Assembly (NCBI RefSeq): GCF_003574135.1
Contig: NZ_AP018341.1
Coordinates: forward strand, 2,021,740-2,085,739
Reading direction: 5' to 3'
Origin: a cyanobacterium endosymbiont of Rhopalodia gibberula
GTDB lineage: Bacteria; Cyanobacteriota; Cyanobacteriia; Cyanobacteriales; Microcystaceae
DNA length: 64,000 bases
Made by a program: the position numbers and the translations under genes
Part shown: one piece after another, positions 49,190 to 59,879 of the stretch
Position numbering within the stretch: the stretch's first letter is position 1
Layout of the letters: each line of letters begins with the position of its first letter
The notes under the pieces: generated by a model
The model's input: only the letters and a program-made list of their open reading frames with translations
Told to the model about the DNA's origin: nothing
Database searches by the model: none

Positions 49190-49480
49190 AGTCAACCATA
49201 AAAATAAACTAAAGAAACAGAGAAAGCTTTGGAGTAGGAGTTAGCCAATCCATTTTCTGGTAGTAAAGCAATCCAAGTTTTAGTGTTAATAGCGGTTTTA
49301 AACCGGGTAGCTCGATAATGACAGCAGTGGATGAATTGGCCAATTATGTCTTCATCAGTTGCTAAATAAATCGCTCTATTGAGAATTTTACTAAAGCCTC
49401 TAGAATTACGGTATTCTTGAATTTGCTAATGTTCTCTAATTTTCTATTAATAGCTTTTGAAGTTGGATTGATGATATCAA
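49190..49480 (-). mobile_element. Transposase-like C-terminal remnant
   Basis: The minus frame reads FSKILNRAIYLATDEDIIGQ then FIHCCHYRATRFK. The pattern A-x-D-L-A-T-D-E-D-I followed by HCC is one I associate with the C terminus of cyanobacterial IS630-type transposases. A second degenerate copy occurs at 56131-56208. The frame runs on past the expected end for about 25 codons, so the element may have inserted into, or fused with, another lost gene. Confidence 0.4.
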
Positions 49481-49894
49481 AACTGCTGTTTTTTCAATGA
49501 AAAAAGTTTATTTAAATTCGTCTATTCTTCACAAAGTCAAGAGGAGTCAAAAAGAACGATGTGGCGATTACCTTAATTCTAAGATAATATTTTTTCTTCT
49601 ACTGAGATATTCCGTATAAGCTTATTTTCTTTTAATTGCTGTGAATGAAGAATTGGAATGAGATTGTTTGTAATGACTTCATTAATATCCTGTGTCTTCA
49701 AACTTAATTTTTATTTTCGTGAGGTAGGAAGGTTAAAAGATTTAAGGAGTGCGCATTAACAAAAAAAAATTGTGTCAAATATATATCAAATATATAATTC
49801 CTGGACTGGGATAGATAAAGTGAGCACTGTATGATTGCAGTAACTAAAAATTATTTAATTATATCTAAACTTTCAACTGAGTGATATACTACTT

Positions 49895-50165
49895 CTTTGG
49901 ATTGAGACTTGTCAATTTTTAACTATTACCATAATTAAATCTAACTCTTGATTATGATATAAGTTGTTAAACATCTCGGATAAACTCTTACAGCCTGAAT
50001 ATTGAGACTCAACAATCAAACACCAAGTATAGAGATCTTAATAACACTTAGTCATTGATTTATTAGAAATAGTTTAGATAGTTTTTTACTCTTTGGTTTT
50101 TAGTGATTACTTTATATTTTTATATATACTATATTTATGTTTGTTTGTCAATATCTGAACTCATA
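49895..50165. repeat. Degenerate repeat family, copy 3
   Basis: Best matched to copy 2: GAGACTTGTCAATTTTTAAC, GAATATTGAG, TAATAACACTTA, TAGTGATTAC and TATATTTATGTTTGTTTGTC in the same order and spacing (about 270 bases). Confidence 0.6.
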
Positions 50166-50315
50166 AATATATAAAAATATTGCCTACGATACAAGCATTA
50201 ATTATATATTAAAAAATATAGATTAATTAGTAAAAAACTATATTTTTCAGTCGACAGAAATAACAATTATATATTGTTCATATTGTTCGCCTTAAAGAAG
50301 AACTTATTTTAATTT

Positions 50316-50504
50316 ATGTATGAACTTACTTTTTCTCTTGATATATTTTCTTCTACCCATAAAGCAAAAGATTTAATTATTTAGTTAAGAGAAAACTATA
50401 CAAATGTTGTCATCGATGACATACAACAAGCAACCAAAATAGTAGATTATACCGCTTTTTTTATGCTTAAGAATCGGCTAAAGGAAATTGTCATAGCTAA
50501 TTAA
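50316..50504 (+). pseudogene. Short ORF with one nonsense codon
   Basis: MYELTFSLDIFSSTHKAKDL then II, TAG (50382-50384), then LRENYTNVVIDDIQQATKIV and MLKNRLKEIVIAN to TAA. Except for the single stop, the 63-codon frame is continuous and has ordinary composition. It may be a freshly broken small gene. Family unknown. Confidence 0.4.
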
Positions 50505-50711
50505 CAGAACAGCTTGTATTTTAAAAAAAATTCAGTTTTAAATTGTATTTATCGGCAATATTTACTCCTTTTTACTGAAGTATTAATTCTTAAAGATCAC
50601 TAAAATATCTGAATATTTCTCTGATTTTTTATCTTTATTATTTCCCATTCTCTGCTCCGTATTCCTAGCTATCATTTAATTATTCTAAGTATAGAAGAAC
50701 TATCTTTTTTC

Positions 50712-50747
50712 TTAGGCAATATCCAAGTTAGGTAATATCCAAGTTAG
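50712..50747. repeat. Tandem 16-bp duplication beside recN stop
   Basis: TTAGGCAATATCCAAG (50712-50727) is followed directly by TTAGGTAATATCCAAG (50728-50743) and a partial TTAG. It ends two bases before the recN stop codon, and looks like a slipped-strand duplication. Confidence 0.6.
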
Positions 50748-50748
50748 T

Positions 50749-52509
50749 TTAACTCTTCTTTAAACGATACGCTTCCGCGCTAACTAATAATGATTGAGCA
50801 AATTCAATCGCTTCTTGTTCTGAATGTCCTACTGTTAATTGGGCTAATTCTTCTCGTCTAGTCTCTCGATTATCTAAATTAGTAACTCGAACAACCGTTC
50901 TAATTTTGGGTAAACTTAGTTGCTCATTTTCTAGCTTTCTAGTCTTGGAAGATTCCTCAATCATTTGCTTAGTAACTCGAAAATGATTATCTGCCATTGC
51001 AGCTACTAAAGGTTGATGAGTTACACATAAAACTTTATATTTTTGGCTAAGTTTATGTAACTTTTCGCCAATAGCCTGGGCAACTTTTCCCGAAACTCCT
51101 GCATCAATTTCATCGAAAATTAATGTTCGAGGGTTCTTCTCTGATTTTGCAAAACAAGCTTTCAAGGCTAATAAGAAACGGCTCATTTCTCCCCCTGATG
51201 CTGTACTAGAAAGAGGTTTTACTTTTTCACCAGGGTTCGGACTGAAATAAAAGATAACTTCATCACTTCCCGTTCTTCTTGGTAAAGAAGGGGTGATCTG
51301 GCAGACAAAGATTACCTTATCCATTGCCAGTGGTTTTAATTCTTCAACTAATTGTTTTTCTAATTTTATAGCCGCTTTCTGACGTAATTCTGTTAGTATT
51401 TTACAGGTTTTATCGAAGGTTTCTCTAGCAACTCTAGTATGTTGTTCTAACTGTTCAATAGACTGTTGATCGTCAGTTAATTCTTCTAATTCTTGCTGTA
51501 ATTTCTGATGATAATTAATCACTTCTGCTAAAGAAGGACCATATTTACGACAAATACGCTTTAACAAGTTAATCCTTTCTTCTATCTCTGTTAATCTTTC
51601 AGGATCAGCTTCTAATCTATCCCCATAGCCATTAATCTGCTGTCCTGCTTCTACTACCTGAGTCAAGGCAGATCTTATCATTTCTAAAATAAACTTTATT
51701 TCCTTGTCATATTCTGCTATTTTCGCCAATATACCTTCAGCTTCTCCCAATTGGTCGGCGATCGCTGGTTCTCCAGTATCATTTTGATAAAGCAGTTGGT
51801 AGGTATGGTAACTCAACTGTTGTAGCTCTCCTACATGGGAGAGGCGGTCACGTTCTTGGTTAAGTTGTTCAAGTTCTTCAGGATTGATTAATTCAGCTTC
51901 TTCTAATTCTCTCAATTTATATTCCATTATATCAAGGCGTTGTAATCTTTCTTCCTCTGATTTACGGCGTTTTTCGAGTATTTTATCCGTAAATTTCCAT
52001 TTTTTGTAAGCTGACTCTACTAATTCTCGCTGTTTAAGAAGATTTATCCCCCCATACAAGTCTAGTAATTCTCGTTGTCGTATAGAGTCCATCAGTTGAA
52101 CAGTTTGTCCCTGTCCAGTAATTTCTACAAGGCGATCACGCAATTTTCCCATCAGTTGTAAATTCACTACCACCCCATTGATCCGTGAGCGTGATCGCAT
52201 GGTTTCCCCTGTGAGGGTTAGCTCTCTATAACACAATAGAGTTTTATCTTCCAACGGTTCAATTTCTTGTTCCTCTAGCCACGCGTATAAAGCATTATTC
52301 ATTTCAAAAGTTGCTTCAATAGATGCTTGTTGCATTCCCTGACGAATTAAACGATGATTGATTTTTCCACCTAAAACAATATCAATCGCATCGAGAATAA
52401 TGGACTTACCTGCTCCAGTTTCCCCTGTAAGGACATTTAACCCTTGACCAAATTCCAAGGTTAGCTGGTCTACCAAGGTAAAGTTTTTAATCTGCAATAG
52501 AGAGAGCAT
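50749..52509 (-). CDS. recN: DNA repair protein RecN
   Basis: The 586-residue SMC-like ATPase has Walker A GETGAGKS (29-36), long coiled-coil arms (about 150-370), the ABC signature TASGGEMSRFLLALKACFAK and Walker B LIFDEIDAGVSGK, followed by the D-loop and VTHQPLVAAMADNHF. RecN holds broken chromosome ends together and supports RecA-dependent repair. Length is normal and no lesion is visible. It contains a HIP1 octamer (51758-51765). It is monocistronic. Confidence 0.95.
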   Translation of the reverse strand: MLSLLQIKNFTLVDQLTLEFGQGLNVLTGETGAGKSIILDAIDIVLGGKINHRLIRQGMQQASIEATFEMNNALYAWLEEQEIEPLEDKTLLCYRELTLTGETMRSRSRINGVVVNLQLMGKLRDRLVEITGQGQTVQLMDSIRQRELLDLYGGINLLKQRELVESAYKKWKFTDKILEKRRKSEEERLQRLDIMEYKLRELEEAELINPEELEQLNQERDRLSHVGELQQLSYHTYQLLYQNDTGEPAIADQLGEAEGILAKIAEYDKEIKFILEMIRSALTQVVEAGQQINGYGDRLEADPERLTEIEERINLLKRICRKYGPSLAEVINYHQKLQQELEELTDDQQSIEQLEQHTRVARETFDKTCKILTELRQKAAIKLEKQLVEELKPLAMDKVIFVCQITPSLPRRTGSDEVIFYFSPNPGEKVKPLSSTASGGEMSRFLLALKACFAKSEKNPRTLIFDEIDAGVSGKVAQAIGEKLHKLSQKYKVLCVTHQPLVAAMADNHFRVTKQMIEESSKTRKLENEQLSLPKIRTVVRVTNLDNRETRREELAQLTVGHSEQEAIEFAQSLLVSAEAYRLKKS

Positions 52510-53220
52510 TGAATAACCTTGACTTAATCAATACCAAAGACTTCTGTTTATCTTAACCTAAGGTGAATATTTCAGACACAAAGGATTGAATTTTATGATA
52601 AAGTCCCTGGCTTAGTCTTGATATGCCAATGATCTCAGTATATCGATAATAAATTTTAAGTAAAAATAATAGTCCTTTTAAACCAACTATAATTAATTTT
52701 TTATAAAAGTGAAAAATCTTGTCCTTTATAAAATTTTTAGTTCCCCAAAAACATCTCTTTATTAAGAAAAGGGGCTTTGTATTTTTACAATACAGTCAAA
52801 ACGATAAAATTAGAAACTATTAGCTATTAATTTAGTATTGTTTGTTTAGAAGAGCAGTAATAAATTTAAGATCAATCTTTGATATAAAATAAATGCTTAT
52901 CAAATTTTTAATTAAATCCAATGTATACAAATTAATTATAGAGAAATTGTCTCTGTTCTAAGCAATTTTAAGCTCACTGAGCAACTCACTATTTTAGTCT
53001 GATCACAACTAGGAGATTTTGATAGATTCAAATACGCTTGGTAGATACAACAGTAGTTAACACAATTGAAAAATTTAAAAATCATAATTCGTACAATTGG
53101 GATTGGTGATTATAATTCTAGGATTAGGTTTTGTGATTATGCAAAATTTAATAAAGATTAGTTATTTGTTGATCAACAAGTAGAAATTTATGATAAATTT
53201 AAACCTTATAAAGTATTACT
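52510..53220. other. AT-rich spacer
   Basis: About 710 bases. Near 53105-53205 two plus frames are weakly protein-like (LVIIILGLGFVIMQNLIKI in one), directly upstream of the next small ORF, so the latter may be the tail of a larger decayed gene. Nothing else is seen. Confidence 0.45.
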
Positions 53221-53442
53221 ATGAGGATCCGTGAGTTTTTAACTAGTCAAAATGTTTTGCTAGGTTTAATGTCGATGTTTGCTGAACTTGGAAATCCATC
53301 AACTATTTCTGAAGTCTTTCGTGGTAATAAAGGTGATCGTAATGAACCTCAATTGATTGATGCTCAGAAAGTGATTTATACCATATTTTCACCTCTTCTA
53401 AAAGAGTCATTTGTAAAAGTTGCTAGAGATAGCGGTTTTTAA
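53221..53442 (+). CDS. Small hypothetical protein or gene fragment
   Basis: The 73 residues (MRIREFLTSQNVLLGLMSMF, then AELGNPSTISEVFRGNKGDR and a helical end) have normal protein composition and better coding character than the surrounding DNA. A 6-bp hairpin (CCGATT/AATCGG, 53466-53481) lies 24 bases past the stop. No family or motif is recognised. The absence of a ribosome binding site and the coding-like sequence upstream leave open that this is the C-terminal piece of a larger gene. Confidence 0.45.
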   Translation: MRIREFLTSQNVLLGLMSMFAELGNPSTISEVFRGNKGDRNEPQLIDAQKVIYTIFSPLLKESFVKVARDSGF

Positions 53443-53664
53443 CAACTTCTTGAATTAGCCATCCTCCGATTATAAAATCGGGTATAAATCATAAGTGACT
53501 TACTAATTTATATTTTAAATTATACTTATTTGACTCAATGAGTAGATATATTTTTATTTAATTTACTAAAAAAGTTACTTTATGAACATCGTGATTAAAA
53601 TACTCTTATCTTTGCTGAAATATGAATAGTCTTTTGTAATTTTTATGGAGTAACTCAATTAGTT

Positions 53665-54405
53665 ATGAAATGGCGTTTAATCCCTCCTATTGAAGCATCA
53701 GGAATGATCCAAATGGCTATTGATAATTGGCTATTTATCCAACACGAAAAGGGACAACATCCTCCTACATTACGCTTTTATACTTGGTCATCACCTACAA
53801 TTTCTATAGGTCGTTTACAAAAACAATGGCCTTTATCCTGGTGTAATTTGACTTGGGAAAAACGTCCTATAGAACTAGTTCGTCGTTCCACAGGAGGACG
53901 AGCAGTTCTTCATCAAGGAGACTTAACTTATGGGATAATTACTCCAATCAATAATCGGAAAACTATAGATATTTATCAACAAATTTGTCAGTTTTTAATT
54001 AAAGGCTGGTCAGCTTTAGGGATTGAGTTAGATTACGGAATAGCTAAACGAGGTCATATTCATAACCCTAGTTGTTTCAATACAGTGACTGTTTCTGATT
54101 TAATTACTTCTGATGGAAGTAAACTTATTGGAAGCGCACAACTAAGGGGAAAACAATCTGTATTACAACATGGATCTATGGTTTTATCAACTGATAAAAC
54201 ACTATTTAAAACTGTTTTTAATCAAGCTGCACCTTGGAGTATAGGACTCCTTGAACAATTACCTAAAAACTGTTGTTTAGAAACTATTATTAATATTTTG
54301 ATTGAAACTGCAAAACAATATTTTAATATAAATTTTATTTCTCAACCTTTATCCTCAAAAGAATGGCAAGATGTGATTCAATTATCGAGTCATTTAAAAC
54401 TGTAG
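53665..54405 (+). CDS. Lipoate-protein ligase A family (biotin/lipoate A/B ligase domain)
   Basis: The 246 residues carry the ligase motif RRSTGGRAVLHQGDLTYGII and the GSKLIGSAQLRGKQSVLQHG loop that closes over lipoyl-adenylate, both typical of the LplA/LipM fold. It attaches or transfers lipoyl or octanoyl groups to 2-oxoacid dehydrogenase and glycine-cleavage H proteins. The conserved lysine in GSKLIGSA is present. Octanoyltransferase and ligase activity cannot be told apart from sequence alone. It has GGAG 12 bases upstream and is monocistronic. Confidence 0.88.
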   Translation: MKWRLIPPIEASGMIQMAIDNWLFIQHEKGQHPPTLRFYTWSSPTISIGRLQKQWPLSWCNLTWEKRPIELVRRSTGGRAVLHQGDLTYGIITPINNRKTIDIYQQICQFLIKGWSALGIELDYGIAKRGHIHNPSCFNTVTVSDLITSDGSKLIGSAQLRGKQSVLQHGSMVLSTDKTLFKTVFNQAAPWSIGLLEQLPKNCCLETIINILIETAKQYFNINFISQPLSSKEWQDVIQLSSHLKL

Positions 54406-57072
54406 TAAATTTTGTTACATTATTAACTTTTTTTAAAAAGGTGATAGAAATAAAAGCTTTTATTTTAAAATAAATAATTTTTATATCTTTCCTGTTATCT
54501 CTTTAATTAGATAAATCTAAGTTTGGTTCTACAAAAAAAGTAATCTTAATAATTTTTAATATAAAGATTTATCTTAAAACTAAAAATGTTCAAAATTGCA
54601 GTAGTAAATAAAATAGCTCAAACTTAACTTGTTTAAAATTGACAAATTTATTTTTTTCATAACTATAATAATTGTCATTATAATTTGTTTGAGATCATTC
54701 TCATGACTGGACTTTATATTAATCAATAATACATTTTCTAGTTATACTAACTTAATGATGTGTAATTACATAGTAAAATTTTAGTTTGAGAAACTTGGAA
54801 GTTAAAAGTTAACAAAACTTCTAAATTTAAATACTTTTTTTACTATTTTCTGAGTCGCTTCCTGGTAATGTTAGGCATTTTTTCTCAACGCCTAATATTA
54901 TATAGATTTTTAACCATAACTAACTTTAATAGTCTTCATATTCAGTATGTTTTTATTTAAAAACTATATTTTTTAAAGTTAGTGAGTTTTTTTAGGAAAA
55001 AATTTGAACTTTATATATTTAGTTTAATTTAGTTTTTTATTTCTTTACTTAAGTTTTATTTATTTGTTGATAACAACATATTTACTGTTAAATTTAACTT
55101 AAAATTTTAAAAATTTTAAATAATTTTTTTAGACTTTTTAACTTCTGGTTTTAAAAAAGTAATTTTATCAAACGTTAAAATCTTCTTTTAATCCATTTTA
55201 AAATTGATTGTATTCTATCTTATGAGTATTTATATTGATATAGATATATCTATCTCTAAGAAATAAATATTTTATAGTTAATCGATTATTTTTATAAATT
55301 TTAGGGGTGGTTAAACCACAATTAATATAAGTTAATATTTAGTTTGTTTTTTACCATTAAACTATTTTTAGTTTGTTAAAAATATGATAATTAACAATGT
55401 ATAAATTTTGCTTAATTCAAAATTAAATATAATTAACTAAGTTAAAAATTTAACATTTTATATATAAATTTAGTTCGTTTATTTTATGTCTGCATAATTC
55501 AATTTAAATATAAAATTTATAATATTAAAATAATTACGGTATTTTAATTTGTAAAAATAAATAATAGTACTATCATAAAATAATGAAGTACTTCGTTCAC
55601 ACAAAAAATAGGTATTAAAGTTAATATTTATACTATATGTTATCTAATCCAAAAACTTCAGTAAACCCGAAATAAAACTTTATATTTTAGCGGGTTACAT
55701 AAATGAAGTTTAAATTTCAAGATTTAGTTATAATTGACAGAACTGGAGTTTAGCTAGCCATGACTTTTCACTTCACTAAAGCAACTCAAAAAAAACAAGC
55801 TTATAGAAAATATTTCAATAATCGAGAAAAAATCTCCTCTTAAGTGGAGTGCTTACCATATCAGATCTTGTAGTAGCTTTTATTTTTGAACAATAGACAA
55901 ATAAAATAAAAGTACTGATACCATACATTTTGTCAAATACTTGTGCTACTGCAAATAATTGATAAACTAGTAAAACAATAAAAGTTAGAGAACTGATGGA
56001 ATCTATAGAAGCAAAAGTTTTATTTTTATCATCTTATTTCTCTTACTATCTTAATTTTAACCTCACTGGAAACTTTTAATAAAAAACTGAATAATATTTA
56101 TAAATTCAATAATCTTAAAATTTTATAAATCTCAGTAAAACTTTTAATAAAGCGATTGATTTAGTGACTGATAAAGATATAACTAGTTGCTTCATCTACT
56201 CTTATTAGATCTTTATGAGATACCCAATTGAAATCCACTATGATTCTACATTCTTAATTATATATTATCCTTATGATAAGGTTTTATGACTAGATAAACT
56301 GAGATAAATATTAATAATTTGTTTTTTAATTTACTGAGAGATATTTAAGAAATCTTATATTTTCCTAGTTCTAAGTTTTTGTATGTTTTAGATAATCTTA
56401 TATTTTTTCTATTCTTTAAAGAATTTATATAGAAATTATATTCCTAATTGTATTTTTTTATAATTCTACTCAATCTTAAATTTTTTTAACCTTCCATGCC
56501 CTTGTATTTAAATACAATACTTCTATTCTCCTTGTAAAGGAATTTATTCAGTTACAAGTTAATTTTGATAATGCTTGCTCTTCTAATTATATTAACTTAA
56601 TTTTTAGTTAGGTTGATATATGGTAGGCATTTTTTTATATTATAGTCATTTAATTTTACCTATTTATAAAACTTTTAATTATCTTAATTATTTTTATTTT
56701 TTGATACTCAAAACAAATGATATTCCAGACTAGTTGTCACATTATTTCACTAAATAAACCTTAAAAATTTTACCAGGTAAAAGATTATAAACTTGCGAAA
56801 ACTTTATTTTTGCAACTAAGTTCTTGAAGCTATAAAGTATAGTTCAAAATAATAGTTTGATAAGTGATTAGCGACCAAGCTAATCACACTCAGTCTATAA
56901 GAGTTGGAATAAATAACTTATTGACTTTTGATTAATTGTGGGAGATTTTTCTAAAAAAATTGATTTAAAGTTTAAACAGGCAAGTAAAGAAAGCCATTAT
57001 AAAAACGGCTTTTTCAAAATATCATGGAGTTAAGCTTTTTCTGACTTTCACTTACTATATTAGTGACTTAAT
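54406..57072. other. 2.7-kb very AT-rich empty region
   Basis: Contains a transposase-like fragment at 56131-56208 and a GGTGGTTAAACCACA-type sequence near 55312 that resembles one near 2203. Dense stops in all frames and long A or T runs otherwise. No intact gene, RNA or terminator was identified. Confidence 0.55.
56131..56208 (+). mobile_element. Short transposase-like fragment
   Basis: LSKTFNKAIDLVTDKDITSC then FIYSY and a stop parallels FSKILNRAIYLATDEDIIGQ-FIHCCHY at 49.3 kb (opposite strand). The two are clearly related peptides, in decayed context. Confidence 0.4.
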
Positions 57073-57249
57073 TCATGTTTTTTCTGGAAAAGTAAATTCA
57101 AATTCGTCAATTAACTCATCGAGTTCCTCAATAGCCTGCTTAACATCGATACTTAAAATTCCCAAATCGGGTTTATTAAGAAGTTGGACTAAAAATTCTC
57201 GCTCACTTTCGATAGCTTTAACCTTTTTTCGAATAGTATCTGGGTTCAT
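57073..57249 (-). CDS. Small conserved-looking cyanobacterial protein, 58 residues
   Basis: The start chosen is ATG 57249 (MNPDTIRKKVKAIESEREFL), which has AGGAAA 6-7 bases upstream. A frame extending 9 codons further has no support. The protein is acidic, helical and soluble, ending in IEELDELIDEFEFTFPEK. It looks like a small two-helix protein, probably a cyanobacterial conserved hypothetical. Survival as the only gene in about 5 kb of decayed DNA argues that it is under selection. Function unknown. Confidence 0.65.
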   Translation of the reverse strand: MNPDTIRKKVKAIESEREFLVQLLNKPDLGILSIDVKQAIEELDELIDEFEFTFPEKT

Positions 57250-57559
57250 TAGCACTTTCCTAAAACTAGAACTCATCCTAGCATAATCAATCGTATCTTT
57301 CTACACTAGAACATTAAACTTTTCTACCCAAACAAAGAAGTCTATTTTAATGGCATAGTACAATCTTAACTAAGATGAAAGCAGCCTAATAGTCAATTAT
57401 AGGTTTTCTCTACTTCTTTTTTCTCTCTAAACAAGGAGAATAAAATTTGGAGTAATCACATTTATAAAAAATTGATACATTATCAAGAATTTTATTAGTA
57501 TCAGTGGAGTTTACTGTAAATAAATTTTTTATAATAATTGTTTTTGTGGTCTATGCTCA

Positions 57560-57840
57560 AAGAAATATCGCCTTCAACTTAGTCAAGTTTTTCTATAATG
57601 TTTCTATTTTACTGGGAAAGTTAACCCACATTGCTGGAAGTATTAGCTATCAAAGAAAAGCAAACCACCGATACCAAAAACTAGATTTATAAAAATATCA
57701 CTCGTTATCGTTATGGATAAGAAGTTCATCTTTATAAGTTCCTAGAAAGAAAGGTTATAGTTTAAATTTAACAAATGATAAAAGACCTATATTAGCTATT
57801 CTATCAATGGAAGAATTTGCTGATTTTATGCTTATTTAAA
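57560..57840 (+). pseudogene. Frame-broken gene of unknown family
   Basis: The plus frame reads GKLTHIAGSISYQRKANHRY then a stop, and after two further lesions continues as GYSLNLTNDKRPILAILSME and EFADFMLI to a stop. The order of well-formed segments indicates a single ancestral coding sequence. I could not name the family. Confidence 0.4.
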
Positions 57841-59239
57841 CATCTCTTAATTTTTGTTTATCGATAACTAAATTTTTAGTTTTTTAAATTTATCTCTTGC
57901 CTTAATTTTAGAAAAAGTTCATGTTCTATTATGTACATGTTAGAACATATAAAGTAGTCTATAATTTTTTATGAGTGTTACTGCTTTTTTATTTGAGAAG
58001 ACTAATAAGCACTTTTTTTCTGTATGTTGATTCAGTAGACAAACTTTCTTACTCAAATAAGTATGAGATTAGGTTACCTCACTTACCTTTATTAGAAACT
58101 CACCATTGTGACGTTTTTCCAGTTAAATTTAGTTTGGTAATTTTTGGCTAGACAAAATCTAGTTACCGATATAATTGACATACTATATCTATCTAAGTTA
58201 ATAGAAATATTAATGAATTATATTTCTTAAAAAGAATTAGGGTGACTTCCTCAAATTCAATACATTTAGCTGCTAAGTATTAAATAATTTTAATTAAAAA
58301 CTAAAGCTTTTATATTTTTATATATAAATGATATATTTTATATATAAATTGTTTTTTACTAGTGTATTTATAACTCAAGTTACAATAACTAAGACTAATA
58401 TTACTAAATATATAAGTAAGAAACTTATGAACTAATTATCTCTATTGCTAAGCTATTTTGATTGCAAATATTTCTGTAAAAATAAATTTCTATTTAAATG
58501 AGGAGATTAATGATGACAGCTATCGAGAATAATAACACTCTAAATATTAGGAGCTAGATTATATATATCAATAAAAAGTAAGATGGCATATTTCTAATTA
58601 TTAAACAATTTTAAGGAAGGTTTACTGGGAAATATATAATTATTTTACTCAAAATAAGTTAGTATAATAATAAAGATCAAAGCATTCTACTAACTTAGTT
58701 ATATCATCACTATACAATCAATCAAATAAAGTTTTTTTATAAAAAAAATGTTAAATATAAAAACCTCAACATACAGTAACTGAGTTTATATAAAGCTAAA
58801 CTAAAGTGGAAATATTTTTAAAAAATAGTGTTTACTAGATATCAACCTAACTTGAAATTCAACTGGGATAAACTAATATAATTAGAAAAGTAAGCGCTAT
58901 TATGGTTAACTTCCAACTGAACAATTTCTTTCAGAACAATAACAATAGTGAAAATATTATGTTTAAATACAAGAAACTTGAAAATCAAAGAAGTTTCATA
59001 CTTAGTATGATAAGTAAAAAATGAAATTAGAAATATTAATTTTTTGCAAAGTATAATAAAATCTACAAAAAAATTTTCATAAGTAAATAGATATAGATAA
59101 TGTGATAGTCGACAATTCTTAAAAAAACAAAAAAAAATAACCTAATTTTGGAGATAATATTTTATATATAAATATTCAAATTTTAACTAAAGTAAAATAA
59201 AACAATAAAAATAATAATTATACTTATGTTTTCTACAGA

Positions 59240-59365
59240 TTTACAGTCCAAGACTAAATATAATAGAAGGGAAATTCTATCACATAAAAACTTAGGCAAT
59301 TGTCAGAAAGATGTTTAAGGATAAATACGATTTAGTTAAAGCAGCTTAGATGAAGTATTACTCAA
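59240..59365 (+). repeat. Degenerate repeat related to 22905-23055
   Basis: Shares ATATAATAGA-G, AAGGATAA-TA--ATTTAG-TAAA and CTCAAAGTGA with the 22.9-kb copy in the same orientation. One frame reads KYDLVKAA, stop, MKYYSK, parallel to KYALAKVIK in the other. Identity is low. Confidence 0.3.
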
Positions 59366-59798
59366 AGTGAATACTCTAAAAAATATCATTTTAACTAATA
59401 TTTTTTAACTTTAATTGCTTAAATATAAAATAATAAATTTTAATAAAATTTATTGAAAATTACTGAAATATTAATAGTTTTATTCGTATTTTTTGGGGGT
59501 AATTCAGATTAAAAACCCTGTTAGAGCAATTTTAGTTTTTTTTCTTTGAATAAATTTAAAGAAGTTTCTGTTTAGTTGACTGATTTTATATTTTTTTTAT
59601 AAAAATTATGGAGTTAAGAACAGAATAAAAAGCTGCAATTAAAATATTTTACTTAGTGGACATAGACTTTATGTCTATAATAGTTTTCTCTTTAAATATG
59701 ATTTAAATCAGCAAGAAACTTGATTAGTACATAAGTAACATAATTTTTATTTAGATTTTTAATTTTTTCTATTATTAATATTGTTTGAAACAAATAGT

Positions 59799-59815
59799 AA
59801 TAAATGATATTTATT
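59799..59815. promoter_or_regulatory. Candidate Fur box upstream of the fur gene
   Basis: AATAAATGATATTTATT is a perfect 7-3-7 dyad, 65 bases before the fur start. Fur boxes are AT-rich dyads and Fur often represses its own gene. The whole region is AT-rich, so chance is possible. Confidence 0.4.
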
Positions 59816-59879
59816 GCTAACTAGGGTTCTGAAAGATTATGATTGTGAATTAGAGAACGTTATTTAAGAGTGATTGATT

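Larger units (their letters stand above)
49142..50748. other. 1.6-kb spacer with transposase debris, repeat copy 3 and a nonsense ORF
   Basis: Contains a transposase-like minus-strand remnant (49190-49480), repeat copy 3 (49895-50165), a 63-codon frame with one nonsense codon (50316-50504) and a 16-bp tandem duplication next to the recN stop (50712-50747). Confidence 0.55.
57250..59879. other. 2.6-kb decayed region upstream of fur
   Basis: Holds a broken protein-like stretch (57560-57840), a sequence at 58495-58790 resembling 30430-30660, a repeat related to 22905-23055 (59240-59365), and a candidate Fur operator at 59799-59815. Otherwise A/T-rich with no gene. Confidence 0.5.
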
